A stretch of 64,000 nucleotides of DNA from positions 124,001 through 188,000 of the forward strand of contig NZ_JAPQFJ010000001.1 in NCBI RefSeq assembly GCF_026738875.1. Direction: 5' to 3'. The stretch is from Clostridium brassicae. Its GTDB lineage: Bacteria > Bacillota > Clostridia > Clostridiales > Clostridiaceae. Below the pieces are notes generated by a model, which did not search any database, had not been told where the DNA came from, and saw only the letters and a list, made by a program, of their open reading frames with translations. This document shows positions 33,877 to 42,368 of the stretch, one piece after another (the first letter of the stretch is position 1; each line of letters begins with the position of its first letter). Made by a program: the position numbers and the translations under genes.

Positions 33877-34578
33877 ATGGAGATTGAAAGATACAGTGAA
33901 GTTAAAGGAAAAAATGAAAGAGAAATAGTTTTGTTAAAGGCTTTTCCATGTAAATGGGGAAGATGTACTTTTTGTGATTACATTTTAGATAATGATGTAG
34001 ATGAAAAGAAAATGGTTAAGATAAATAAACAAATTTTAGATAAAGTTACAGGCGAATATGGAGTATTAGAGATTATAAATTCTGGAAGTTGTTTTGAACT
34101 TTCTAAAGAGACTTTAAATTACATAAAGAAAATAGTTGAGGATAAAAAAATAAAGAAGCTTTTTTTTGAAAGTCATTGGATATATAAAAATAGGCTTCAA
34201 GAGATGAGAGAATTTTTTAATATACCTATAGTGTTTAAATGTGGGATAGAAACTTTTGATGATTATTTTAGGAATGAAGTTCTTAAGAAAGGTGCTAAAT
34301 TTTCTTCGCCAGAAGAGGTGGCAAAATATTTTAAGTCAATATGTCTTATGGTAGGAATAAAAGGACAAACAAAAGAAATGATAAAAAAAGATATGGAATA
34401 TTTGCAAAAATATTTTGAGAGAGGATGTATAAACATCTATATAGAAAACACCACTCATTTTAAAAGAGATGAGGAATTAATAAATTGGTTTAAAGAGGAG
34501 TATTCTTATTTAGATAAAAATGAAAATATAGAAATTCTCTGGAATAATACAGATTTTGGGGTTGGGGGAGAAATTTAA
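33877..34578 (+). CDS. Radical SAM protein of the queuosine salvage locus (possible queuine lyase QueL)
   Basis: 233 residues. A compact radical SAM-like protein: 'FPCKWGRCTFCDYILDN' supplies three cysteines in a CxxxxCxxC pattern rather than the common CxxxCxxC. It then has 'GVLEIINSGSCFEL', 'KLFFESHWIYKNR' and 'VFKCGIETFDDYFRNEVLKK', which fit a TIM-barrel SAM fold. It lies between a preQ1 riboswitch and queT. In Clostridioides difficile a radical SAM enzyme, QueL, cleaves queuine to preQ1; the context makes that the best hypothesis. Family assignment is from memory, so the symbol is withheld. TAGGAGG precedes the ATG. Confidence 0.7.
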   Translation: MEIERYSEVKGKNEREIVLLKAFPCKWGRCTFCDYILDNDVDEKKMVKINKQILDKVTGEYGVLEIINSGSCFELSKETLNYIKKIVEDKKIKKLFFESHWIYKNRLQEMREFFNIPIVFKCGIETFDDYFRNEVLKKGAKFSSPEEVAKYFKSICLMVGIKGQTKEMIKKDMEYLQKYFERGCINIYIENTTHFKRDEELINWFKEEYSYLDKNENIEILWNNTDFGVGGEI

Positions 34579-35061
34579 ATGAAAAATATAAAAACTAGTA
34601 TTTTAATAAAAATGGCACTTGTAGCTGCTATATATGCTGTTTTGACAGCAGGTTTAAGTCCTATAAGCTATGGAGCTGTACAATTTAGATTGTCAGAAAT
34701 TATGGTGCTTCTTGCTTTTATAGATCCTTTATATATACCAGGATTAGTTTTAGGATGTGCTATTGCAAATCTATTTAGTCCTTTAGGGATAGTAGATGTA
34801 GTAGTTGGAAGCTTTGCTACATTCATAAGTGTATATATGATAAGCAAAACTAAAAATCTATTAATAGCATCTATATGGCCAACAGTAAACTGTGTATTTG
34901 TAGGAGCAGAGTTATACTATATATCTAAGCTTCCGTTTTGGTTGACTACATTACAAGTAGCTTTAGGTGAATTTGTAGTTGTAACTTTATTAGGATATCC
35001 TATATTTAAGTATCTCATATTAAAAAATAAAAATATAGTCAATGCTTTAAGAATAAATTAA
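34579..35061 (+). CDS. queT: QueT family queuosine-precursor transporter (ECF S component)
   Basis: 160 residues with about five or six hydrophobic segments. Typical QueT features: 'MALVAAIYAVLTAGLSPISY', 'GAVQFRLSEIMVLLAFIDPL', 'GCAIANLFSPLGIVDVVVGS' and 'YISKLPFWLTTLQVALGEF'. QueT is the substrate-binding membrane subunit that imports preQ1 or queuine with a shared ECF energising module. The ATG directly follows the stop codon of the radical SAM gene, so the two are translationally linked and share the preQ1 riboswitch. A terminator follows at once. Confidence 0.93.
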   Translation: MKNIKTSILIKMALVAAIYAVLTAGLSPISYGAVQFRLSEIMVLLAFIDPLYIPGLVLGCAIANLFSPLGIVDVVVGSFATFISVYMISKTKNLLIASIWPTVNCVFVGAELYYISKLPFWLTTLQVALGEFVVVTLLGYPIFKYLILKNKNIVNALRIN

Positions 35062-35086
35062 AAGTCCTTACTGAGGGCTTTTTTAT
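35061..35086 (+). terminator. Terminator after queT
   Basis: AAAGTCCT (35061-35068) pairs with AGGGCTTT (35074-35081), one G-U, followed by a T-run. Confidence 0.8.
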
Positions 35087-35342
35087 TTGTCATTGAAAAT
35101 AAAATTATATTACATTTATGATTAAGTTATTTATAATTAATAGAAAATCATATACATAAACAAATCACTGTACTATAATTAAAATTGTTGTAATATATGG
35201 AATAATTACTATTATAGAGGTGAAATGGTATGAATAATGTAATGATTATTTATATTGTTCTATTTTTGCGGTGTTAGTAGGTATAGATATTGATATAAGT
35301 TTATTAACTTTAGAATGTTTTTACTATTATGTAATAATTGAA

Positions 35343-35360
35343 AATGGACAATTGTCCATT
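35343..35360. promoter_or_regulatory. 18-bp perfect palindrome before the Xaa-Pro aminopeptidase gene
   Basis: AATGGACAATTGTCCATT is fully self-complementary and ends 13 bases before the GGAGGGG ribosome site. It could be a repressor operator or an RNA hairpin sequestering the leader. The surrounding 35090-35340 has no supported gene, only a short RBS-preceded 15-codon frame at 35231. Confidence 0.5.
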
Positions 35361-35385
35361 AAATATATTGTTTGGAGGGGACGAG

Positions 35386-37164
35386 ATGGAAGTAAAGGAA
35401 AAGCTAAGATTACTAAGAGAAGAGATGAAGAAAAAAGGATTAGATGCTTATATTATACCTAGTTCTGATGCTCATCAAAGTGAGTATGTTGCTGATCATT
35501 GGAGATCAAGAGCATGGATATCTGGATTTACTGGTTCAGCAGGTACTTTTGTTATTACCATGAAAGAAAGTGGTTTATGGGCAGATGGAAGGTATTTTAT
35601 TCAAGCTGATAAACAACTTAGTGGAACAGAAACTAAGTTGTTTAAAATGAGACAACCTAATGTTCCTACATATACAGAGTGGCTTGGAGATTCACTTTCA
35701 CAAGGAGAATGTGTCGGAGTTGATAGTAGTGTATTTTCATGGTCTCAAATAAGAGAGATGAAAGAACATTTTGATAAAAAGGGAATAAAAATTAATGGTG
35801 ATTATGATTTAATAGATTTAATATGGGAAGACAGACCAGAGATACCTATGAGTGAAGTTTATATCCATGATGTGAAATATTGTGGGAAAAGTACTTTAGA
35901 AAAGTTAAAAATAGTAAGAAATTATATGGATAGAATAGGAGCACAACATTATTTATTAAGTTCTTTAGATGATATAGCATGGTTATTTAATATAAGAGGA
36001 AATGATGTAAGTAATAATCCAGTAGTGGTTTCTTATGCATTAATATCAGAAAAAGATGCTATATTATTTGTAGATAATAAAAAAATAAGTAAAGAAGTAT
36101 CAGAAATTCTAAAAGAAAATGGGGTTCAAGTAAAAGAATACTTAAAAATAGAGGAATATCTAAATAACTTAAATTCAAGTAATGCTGTTTATATAGATCC
36201 TAATAAAGTAAGTTTAAAACTTTATGATTCTATTCCAAAAAAATGTATTAAAGTAGAGGAAAGAGATATTACTACTACACTAAAATCAGTTAAAAATGAA
36301 GTTGAAATTAAAAATTTAAAAAGATGTCATATAAAAGATGGTGTGGCTATGGTAAAATTCCTTCGTTGGTTGGATGAAAATGTAGGAAATGTTGATATTA
36401 CAGAAATTTCTGCTTCCGACAAGTTAGAAGGATTTAGGAGAGAGCAAGAACATTTTATAGAAACTAGTTTTGATACTATAGCGGCATATAAAGACCATGC
36501 ACCTATGATGCATTATAAAGCAACTGAAGATACAGACTATTCTTTAAAAAGAGAGGGTATGTTATTAGTAGATTCAGGTGGACAATATTTAGATGGAACA
36601 ACAGATATTACAAGAACAATTATTTTAGGAACTTTAACTGAAGAAGAAAGACATGACTTTACATTAGTATTAAAAAGTCATATGGCTTTAAGTAATTTGA
36701 AATTCCTATATGGGGCTACTGGTAGTAATCTTGATGTAATAGCTAGACAGCCAATATGGGAAGAAGGTATTGACTATAAATGTGGTACAGGACATGGAGT
36801 AGGTTTCCTTCTTAATGTTCACGAAGGTCCTCAAAGATTTAGTCAAGATTTAAATAATGCAGTATTAAAGGCAGGAATGATTATTACTAATGAACCTGGA
36901 ATTTACAAAGAAGGTAAGCATGGTATAAGAACAGAAAATGAATTGTTAGTTGTTAAAGACGAGGAAACAGAATTTGGTCAATTTATGAGATTTGAGCCTG
37001 TTACTTATTGTCCAATAGATTTAGATGGAATAGACATAAATATGCTTACAGAAAAAGAAAAATTATGGTTAAATAACTATCATAAAAAAGTATATGAAAC
37101 TCTTTCATCTTATTTAAATGAAGAAGAAAGAGAATGGCTTAAGAAAGAAACAAGAACTATATAA
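35386..37164 (+). CDS. pepP: M24-family Xaa-Pro aminopeptidase (aminopeptidase P)
   Basis: 592 residues from the ATG at 35386, which has GGAGGGG five bases upstream; an in-frame ATG at 35338 lacks one. It is the long three-domain form: two creatinase-like N-terminal domains ('IPSSDAHQSEYVADHWRSRA', 'SLDDIAWLFNIRGNDV') and a C-terminal pita-bread domain with the metal ligands in 'LLVDSGGQYLDGTTDITRT', 'GTGHGVGFLLNVHEGPQ', 'NEPGIYKEGKHGIRTENE' and 'FEPVTYCPID'. It removes N-terminal residues preceding proline, with a two-metal (Mn) centre, in the cytoplasm. The symbol is generic. Confidence 0.95.
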   Translation: MEVKEKLRLLREEMKKKGLDAYIIPSSDAHQSEYVADHWRSRAWISGFTGSAGTFVITMKESGLWADGRYFIQADKQLSGTETKLFKMRQPNVPTYTEWLGDSLSQGECVGVDSSVFSWSQIREMKEHFDKKGIKINGDYDLIDLIWEDRPEIPMSEVYIHDVKYCGKSTLEKLKIVRNYMDRIGAQHYLLSSLDDIAWLFNIRGNDVSNNPVVVSYALISEKDAILFVDNKKISKEVSEILKENGVQVKEYLKIEEYLNNLNSSNAVYIDPNKVSLKLYDSIPKKCIKVEERDITTTLKSVKNEVEIKNLKRCHIKDGVAMVKFLRWLDENVGNVDITEISASDKLEGFRREQEHFIETSFDTIAAYKDHAPMMHYKATEDTDYSLKREGMLLVDSGGQYLDGTTDITRTIILGTLTEEERHDFTLVLKSHMALSNLKFLYGATGSNLDVIARQPIWEEGIDYKCGTGHGVGFLLNVHEGPQRFSQDLNNAVLKAGMIITNEPGIYKEGKHGIRTENELLVVKDEETEFGQFMRFEPVTYCPIDLDGIDINMLTEKEKLWLNNYHKKVYETLSSYLNEEEREWLKKETRTI

Positions 37165-37177
37165 TAAAATATGAAGT

Positions 37178-37440
37178 AATGAATAACGGCAAAGAAATAG
37201 TTTTTCTAGATATATGTAGTTATCTATTAAACCTTCAGTACGCAAAGAAGTACTAAAGGCGTAGCCTTCTAAAAGTTCTACCCTCGCTATGGGGAGTCCA
37301 TTCCCCAGCTCGGCTGTCAGAGTCCATTCTGACAATTACGCACTTTTAGAATTCTACACCTTAAGTACTTCTAATTGCTACTTCAAAGTTTAATGTGCTA
37401 ACTACGTATATAAGAAAAACTTATTCCTATGCCTTGATTT
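37178..37440. repeat. Palindromic structured repeat, copy A
   Basis: About 263 bp, similar to the reverse complement of 42089-42353 along its whole length. The element is itself an imperfect inverted repeat: the outer ~100 bases on each side pair (both begin GGCA...GAA-TA). In the centre are two short hairpins, TGGGGA/TCCCCA (37290-37307) and GTCAGA/TCTGAC (37316-37333), each with a GTCCAT loop. No transposase is present. It is MITE-like or a structured RNA/DNA element. The frame on the minus strand here is a shadow of the repeat. Confidence 0.85.
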
Positions 37441-37553
37441 ATTATCAATAATATAGTTTAAAATATATATTGGGGAGAGATAGGAAGACTAAAGGATTAA
37501 AAGCGATTAGTGACTTTAAATTTAATAGACAGTGAACAATTGATAAAATAAAT

Positions 37554-37592
37554 AGGGCTATGATGGGAATTTAATTCCATTATAGTTCTTTT
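37554..37592 (+). terminator. Terminator-like hairpin downstream of repeat copy A
   Basis: GGGCTATGATGG... pairs with CCATTATAGTTCT (with G-U pairs) across the ATTTAATT centre, followed by TTTTTTTG. The rest of 37600-37940 is non-coding; TATAAT at 37702-37707 may be the -10 of the next gene. Confidence 0.6.
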
Positions 37593-37949
37593 TTTGTTTT
37601 GATTTTTTGTAGTTAATTTAGGTAGGTTTTGCTTAAAAAATGAGGTAAAAAGGCAAAAACTAAACATAGTGATTTTTTATGCATAATATATAAGCTTATG
37701 GTATAATACTAGAGCGGTAATAACTGGTTAAATAAATAAGAATTGTAAAGGGATAAACATAATTAGCGATAAATATAATTGTAGAACTTTGATTGTGATA
37801 ATTGAAGTTATGGTAGAAGGTTAATTGAAAGGGAACAGCTTTTGTACTAACTTTGTTATTTTTAAATAGGTATAAATAATGTATAAACAAAGACGCAATA
37901 AGCCTAAGGTTTTACAGATAAAAAATAATGATCAACAGGGGGAGAAAAT

Positions 37950-39683
37950 ATGTCAAAAAGAAAGATAGAATTACTTATAACATTTCTATTGTTAAATACG
38001 ACAATCTCAAATGTGGAGATTGTTAATGCCTATGATTTAAAAACTAAAGATGGGCAAACGCATAGTTATAAAACTGAGGAATTACAAAAGTCCCTAACAA
38101 AGACAAAAGATGAAAGGCAACGTACTAAATTGTATAAACAATTTGCAGAAAATGTCTCACAATCTGAGTATTTAGGAGTAAAGGATAAGGATGGAAAATA
38201 CATCACTTACGATAATGTGGTTAAAGAGTATAGTGAAGGTAAAAGAAGATTAGGAGCTAAAACAGTGGCAAAAGATATGTCAAGTATTTTAACTAAATAT
38301 TCTAACAATTATAAAACTTTTGGAACTAAAGAGGACTTACCACAAAATAAAGTGTGGAAGATCACATTTAACCATGAAGTAGATAGAACAACTATGAATA
38401 CAAATAATTTAAAAGTTGTAGATAGTGAAGGTAAAGTACAAGAAATTAAAATGGAACCGCATAGTGGTAATTTAAAGGTATGGGATATAAAACCTGCATC
38501 AGAGTGGAAAGCAGGTGAAACTTATGCATTAATAATGAATACAAATATAACAACAAATCTAACAAGTCATAAAGGCTTAAAAAAAGATGTAGTATTTGTA
38601 TTCAGTATTAAAGCAGATGCGGGAACAACTAATCCTGGTAAAGAATTTAGTAAATCAGAAATGCTATCTATACTGAAAGATATTAGCGGTGGTTACTATG
38701 ATGACAGTGTAGAGTATGATTATATGGGTATGTGGAATTTAGGAAAAGAAACAAAATATGGATGTGTTAATAATTCTATTGATGTCTACAAAGAAAGAAT
38801 GGAAAGAGGTACAAGGTTAGAAAATAAATATTTCAATAATCCGATTTATTCCAATCTGACAGATCCTTATCTATATGAAAAGTTACCTAATACAACAGTA
38901 AGTTTCAAAGGACTCAGCAGAAGAAATCTAGGGGATTCTAAAAATATCCAACTATACACTTCAAATAAAAAAGATAGATCAGATTTACCAAAAGAAATAC
39001 CTAATTTATATCTTAAACCATACGATACTACAGATGGTTATGCATTTACCATAATGGAAGGGAAGAGTGAAACTTTATCTAAATATATCTGGAGACCAGA
39101 TTTAGAAAAGGAAATGGTAGAAGAGATAAATAAGTTGAGAATATCTAAAGGTGCTAAACCTTTGACAGTAAAAAATGACTTAGTAGCTATGGCTAAATTC
39201 TCAGCAAAAAGAAGCCATTTAGGTTATAGTCACAATAGTTTAATATCGAATACTTTAGAGTTTAGTGTAAGAGGAGGACAACTTAATTGGTGTAGAGGAT
39301 GTGTACCTTTTCCTTATGACTATGGTGATTTAGATACCGATAGACTTATGAACGATGAGGACACAAAGGGACATGATGCTATATATCCTATAGAAGATAA
39401 TACCAATAAACTATTTAATTACCCAAATAAAGTTAGAGCATTCAGTGATGTAAGTAATTATATTATAAGTGCTAAGGGATTTTTAAAAGAATGGAAAGAT
39501 GAGACAAACTATCAACCACATGGTAGAGGAGAGCAGTTTATAAAATACTCTAAAAAAGCTAATATAGAGAGAGACTTTTTAGATCCTAATCTAAAATATA
39601 TTGGTGTGGGAAGTATATATGAAGGTTCAAGACATAAAGCAGATATTAATGGTATGACCGGTGTCTTTGTGATAACGGAGTAG
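37950..39683 (+). CDS. Secreted CAP/SCP-domain protein with Ig-like domain
   Basis: 577 residues. Signal peptide about 1-27 ('LLITFLLLNTTISNVEIVNA'). Residues ~125-220 look like an SbsA-type bacterial Ig-like domain ('KVWKITFNHEVDRTTMNTNN', 'SEWKAGETYALIM'). The C-terminal ~185 residues are a CAP domain: 'EMVEEINKLRISKGAKPLTV', 'MAKFSAKRSHLGYSHNS' and 'NPNLKYIGVGSIYEGS'-like end. It contains an inserted Cys pair ('WCRGC'). Extracellular; CAP proteins have varied, often unclear functions. GGGGGAG precedes the ATG. It pairs with the next secreted gene 8 bases on, and both lie between inverted palindromic repeats. Confidence 0.82.
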   Translation: MSKRKIELLITFLLLNTTISNVEIVNAYDLKTKDGQTHSYKTEELQKSLTKTKDERQRTKLYKQFAENVSQSEYLGVKDKDGKYITYDNVVKEYSEGKRRLGAKTVAKDMSSILTKYSNNYKTFGTKEDLPQNKVWKITFNHEVDRTTMNTNNLKVVDSEGKVQEIKMEPHSGNLKVWDIKPASEWKAGETYALIMNTNITTNLTSHKGLKKDVVFVFSIKADAGTTNPGKEFSKSEMLSILKDISGGYYDDSVEYDYMGMWNLGKETKYGCVNNSIDVYKERMERGTRLENKYFNNPIYSNLTDPYLYEKLPNTTVSFKGLSRRNLGDSKNIQLYTSNKKDRSDLPKEIPNLYLKPYDTTDGYAFTIMEGKSETLSKYIWRPDLEKEMVEEINKLRISKGAKPLTVKNDLVAMAKFSAKRSHLGYSHNSLISNTLEFSVRGGQLNWCRGCVPFPYDYGDLDTDRLMNDEDTKGHDAIYPIEDNTNKLFNYPNKVRAFSDVSNYIISAKGFLKEWKDETNYQPHGRGEQFIKYSKKANIERDFLDPNLKYIGVGSIYEGSRHKADINGMTGVFVITE

Positions 39684-39691
39684 GTGAGTAT

Positions 39692-42046
39692 ATGTTAAAA
39701 CTGAAAAAAATAAATAGTCTAGTTTTAAGTTTTTTATTTATAAGCACTCTAATTATGCCTACTCAAGTTAAAGCTGAAGGTGAAATAATTACTGTAGTTG
39801 GTGAAAGTGAAACTGATTTACCTCAAATTATAGAGAGTGATTCACAAGGAAGAAAATTAGAAAGAATAAGTCCTATTAGATCAGGAAAACCTATTACATT
39901 ACCAGAGATAAGTTTATCCTACAATAGAGATTTAAATATGAAATATTATGTAAAGTGGATAGAAGATAGTCCAACAGAAGGTCATTTTATAGGTAAACAA
40001 ACAAATACTTGGGATGAAACAAAAAGCCCTATAAAGCAACCACCAGGAACGCCTAGTGGTGAAAATTGGACAAAAGGTTATCAAATTGGTTATAGTACTT
40101 TATACGAACCAAATAGTTTGGGCATACGTTCTTTGATTTATGGTGATTTTAGTGTAGCCAGTAATCCTGCAATAAGGGATGGTTCTGATTTCTTTAATAA
40201 GACATTCTTATCTGATGACGCTGTTGGGTATGTAATGAAAACAGGTAAATCTTTCACAGATAGTATTCAATTTATTGTAGATGAAGAGGAATTTAAAAAA
40301 CAACTATTAGCCATTACTGGTATTGAGGTTACTGAAAGTAGTTTAAAATCTCTTATGGTTGTAAGAACAGCTTACCCAGAAAGACGTATAGGTAAAGATC
40401 CTGGACTTGAGTTTGGAGTTTATAAAGATAATTTAAGAGGACCTAGAAATGTGTGTATGATTCCAGGCGTAAGATATCCAAAAGCCTGGTTAAATTCTGA
40501 TAACTGGCATCCCACTATGAAAGATTACTATTGCTCTGGGGAATATGGGCAACAAACATTCAATTATTATTCACCTCCGATAACTAGAAATCCAAAATTG
40601 GAAGCTGATTATAAGGTAGTTACAGGTGACGAAGAGGATGAAAACACACATCCAGGTGGTAAAGTTGGACCTATAGTATTTAAACCTAATTCAACTACTT
40701 GGAGTAATAGAGGTAAAACTTCAGAAGGTATTGGAGCATATAATGTTAAAGTGGAATATAAAGGAGATACCAAAATAGTTTATAAAGGTACTGTAAAAAG
40801 TAAAAAGAAAGTATGCCATACAAATTCAGAAGGTCATAAAAGTTGTCATTATGATTATTATACAAAACATTTTGATGTAGTGTATGATTTGGACAGGATT
40901 GAAGTTAATGGGGATGCTAGTAAAACATTTACTGGCAAAAAAAGTGAAGTTGATATAACTCACGAAGGTGAAAATCTTGGTTTATCTGCAAAAGGATTTT
41001 GGAAAAAAGCTAAGTATAGTGTACCTTCAATGCCAGGAAGTATTTATGATACAGATATACCAGGACCACCGCCTAATCCTGTTGGTAAATCGGGAGATTA
41101 TGATATTGACTGGACTATGCCAACAATAGAAATAGACAAAATAGCTCATGACCGAGCAATTGATTCTTTAACTTTTGGAATAGATATTGATGATAATCTA
41201 GAGCCAGATAATTGTTTAACTGTAACAGCTCCTACTGAATATGGTGTGGATGGTACTTTGGATAATCAAACAAAAGAGCATAGAAATATAACATATAGTG
41301 GTATACCTAATGAGGATACTATTTATGAATTTCATTATGATATAGAAGATGAAGCTACAAATAAAAGATTTTGTAAGTTTAAAACTTCTATTATCAAAGA
41401 ATATTGGGAACAATTAATTGATACTTATAAAGATGATTTAGACTTAGAAGTCCCTATTAAATTCTTATCGAATAGTGATACACAAACTTTAAAAGGCTTT
41501 AAGCGTAGTAAAACTATTAACTTCGATTCTTGGAGAGGGATACCTACTGAAGTCTGGTATAAATTTACAGATAAGACGGTGAATTTTATTAGAGTTATAC
41601 ATTATGATGATCCCAATATTCCAGTAATCGATGAAAACGGAAATAAATTATATCCTAAAGATAGCGAATTCCAAGACTCCCCAGGATTAGCTAATAAGAT
41701 AGGTGTAGATGTTGGAAGTAATAAAGAAATAACTAACTATGGAAGATTATCTATGCAAAAACCTATTAAAACTGTAGATAATAATGATGGAACTTACACT
41801 AATTATTATGTTAATGGTGATGTAAGAACATTTGATAAAGCTACAGGAAAAATTATATCGGATAAGCAAAAAGGATATGGGGAGATTTTACCAGAACTAA
41901 CTGAGATTAGTGGTAATAAAACTATATACCATACAGGTAACCGATATACTATTACAATTATAGAATATGATAGCTATACCGATATAACTATAAGAGATAG
42001 ATTACAAAAAGTAGTAGAGCAAACAAGAATAAATAAGAGATGTTAA
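39692..42046 (+). CDS. Large secreted orphan protein
   Basis: 784 residues. Signal peptide about 1-28 ('SLVLSFLFISTLIMPTQVKA'). I do not recognise the rest. It is rich in Tyr, Asp, Lys and Pro, has no membrane anchor, sortase motif or cell-wall repeats at the C-terminus, and contains scattered cysteines ('RNVCMIPG', 'YYCSGEYG', 'VCHTNSEGHKSCHYDYY'), the last a possible metal or disulfide knot. Segments such as 'YDIDWTMPTIEIDKIAHDRA' look like beta-rich adhesion-type modules. AGGTGAG precedes the ATG, 8 bases after the CAP gene stop, so the two are co-expressed. Possible cell-surface or matrix factor; function unknown. Confidence 0.7.
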   Translation: MLKLKKINSLVLSFLFISTLIMPTQVKAEGEIITVVGESETDLPQIIESDSQGRKLERISPIRSGKPITLPEISLSYNRDLNMKYYVKWIEDSPTEGHFIGKQTNTWDETKSPIKQPPGTPSGENWTKGYQIGYSTLYEPNSLGIRSLIYGDFSVASNPAIRDGSDFFNKTFLSDDAVGYVMKTGKSFTDSIQFIVDEEEFKKQLLAITGIEVTESSLKSLMVVRTAYPERRIGKDPGLEFGVYKDNLRGPRNVCMIPGVRYPKAWLNSDNWHPTMKDYYCSGEYGQQTFNYYSPPITRNPKLEADYKVVTGDEEDENTHPGGKVGPIVFKPNSTTWSNRGKTSEGIGAYNVKVEYKGDTKIVYKGTVKSKKKVCHTNSEGHKSCHYDYYTKHFDVVYDLDRIEVNGDASKTFTGKKSEVDITHEGENLGLSAKGFWKKAKYSVPSMPGSIYDTDIPGPPPNPVGKSGDYDIDWTMPTIEIDKIAHDRAIDSLTFGIDIDDNLEPDNCLTVTAPTEYGVDGTLDNQTKEHRNITYSGIPNEDTIYEFHYDIEDEATNKRFCKFKTSIIKEYWEQLIDTYKDDLDLEVPIKFLSNSDTQTLKGFKRSKTINFDSWRGIPTEVWYKFTDKTVNFIRVIHYDDPNIPVIDENGNKLYPKDSEFQDSPGLANKIGVDVGSNKEITNYGRLSMQKPIKTVDNNDGTYTNYYVNGDVRTFDKATGKIISDKQKGYGEILPELTEISGNKTIYHTGNRYTITIIEYDSYTDITIRDRLQKVVEQTRINKRC

Positions 42047-42088
42047 GTATTGATAGAGTAGTTATTTTATCGATATTTAATTATGAAA

Positions 42089-42353
42089 AAATCAAGGCAG
42101 AGAAATCAGATTTTCTTATATATGTAGTTAGCCGATTAAACTTTGAAGTAGCAATTAGAATTACTTAAGGTGTAGAATTCTAAAAACCCGTAATTGCAGG
42201 AATGGACTCCTGCAGCCGAACTGCGTCATGGACGACGCATAGTAAGGGTAGGATTTTTAGAAGGCTACGCCTTTAGTAATTCTTTGCGTGCTGAAGGTTT
42301 AATGGATAACTACATATATTTAGAAAAATCTATTTCTATGCCGTTATTCATTA
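42089..42353. repeat. Palindromic structured repeat, copy B (inverted relative to copy A)
   Basis: About 265 bp, inverted relative to 37178-37440. Arms from 42098 and 42340 inward pair imperfectly over ~100 bases. Central hairpins are GCAGGA/TCCTGC (42196-42213) and TGCGTC/GACGCA (42222-42239), both with loop ATGGAC, the complement of the GTCCAT loops in copy A. The stems differ from copy A but every change is compensated. It separates the secreted-protein pair from the convergent 2-hydroxyacid dehydrogenase. Confidence 0.85.
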
Positions 42354-42368
42354 TGTCACAACATTTTT

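Noticed and set aside
35231-35462. Short RBS-preceded frame of 15 codons at 35231 and the overlapping frame 35271-35462
   Set aside because: Could be a leader peptide or decayed gene, but there is no recognisable protein and the second frame runs into the pepP start. Not supportable as a gene.
37178-42353. IStron, group I intron or IS element identity for the palindromic repeats
   Set aside because: No transposase, no TnpB-like frame, and none of the conserved group I intron core segments were found. Only the inverted, self-complementary structure is supported.
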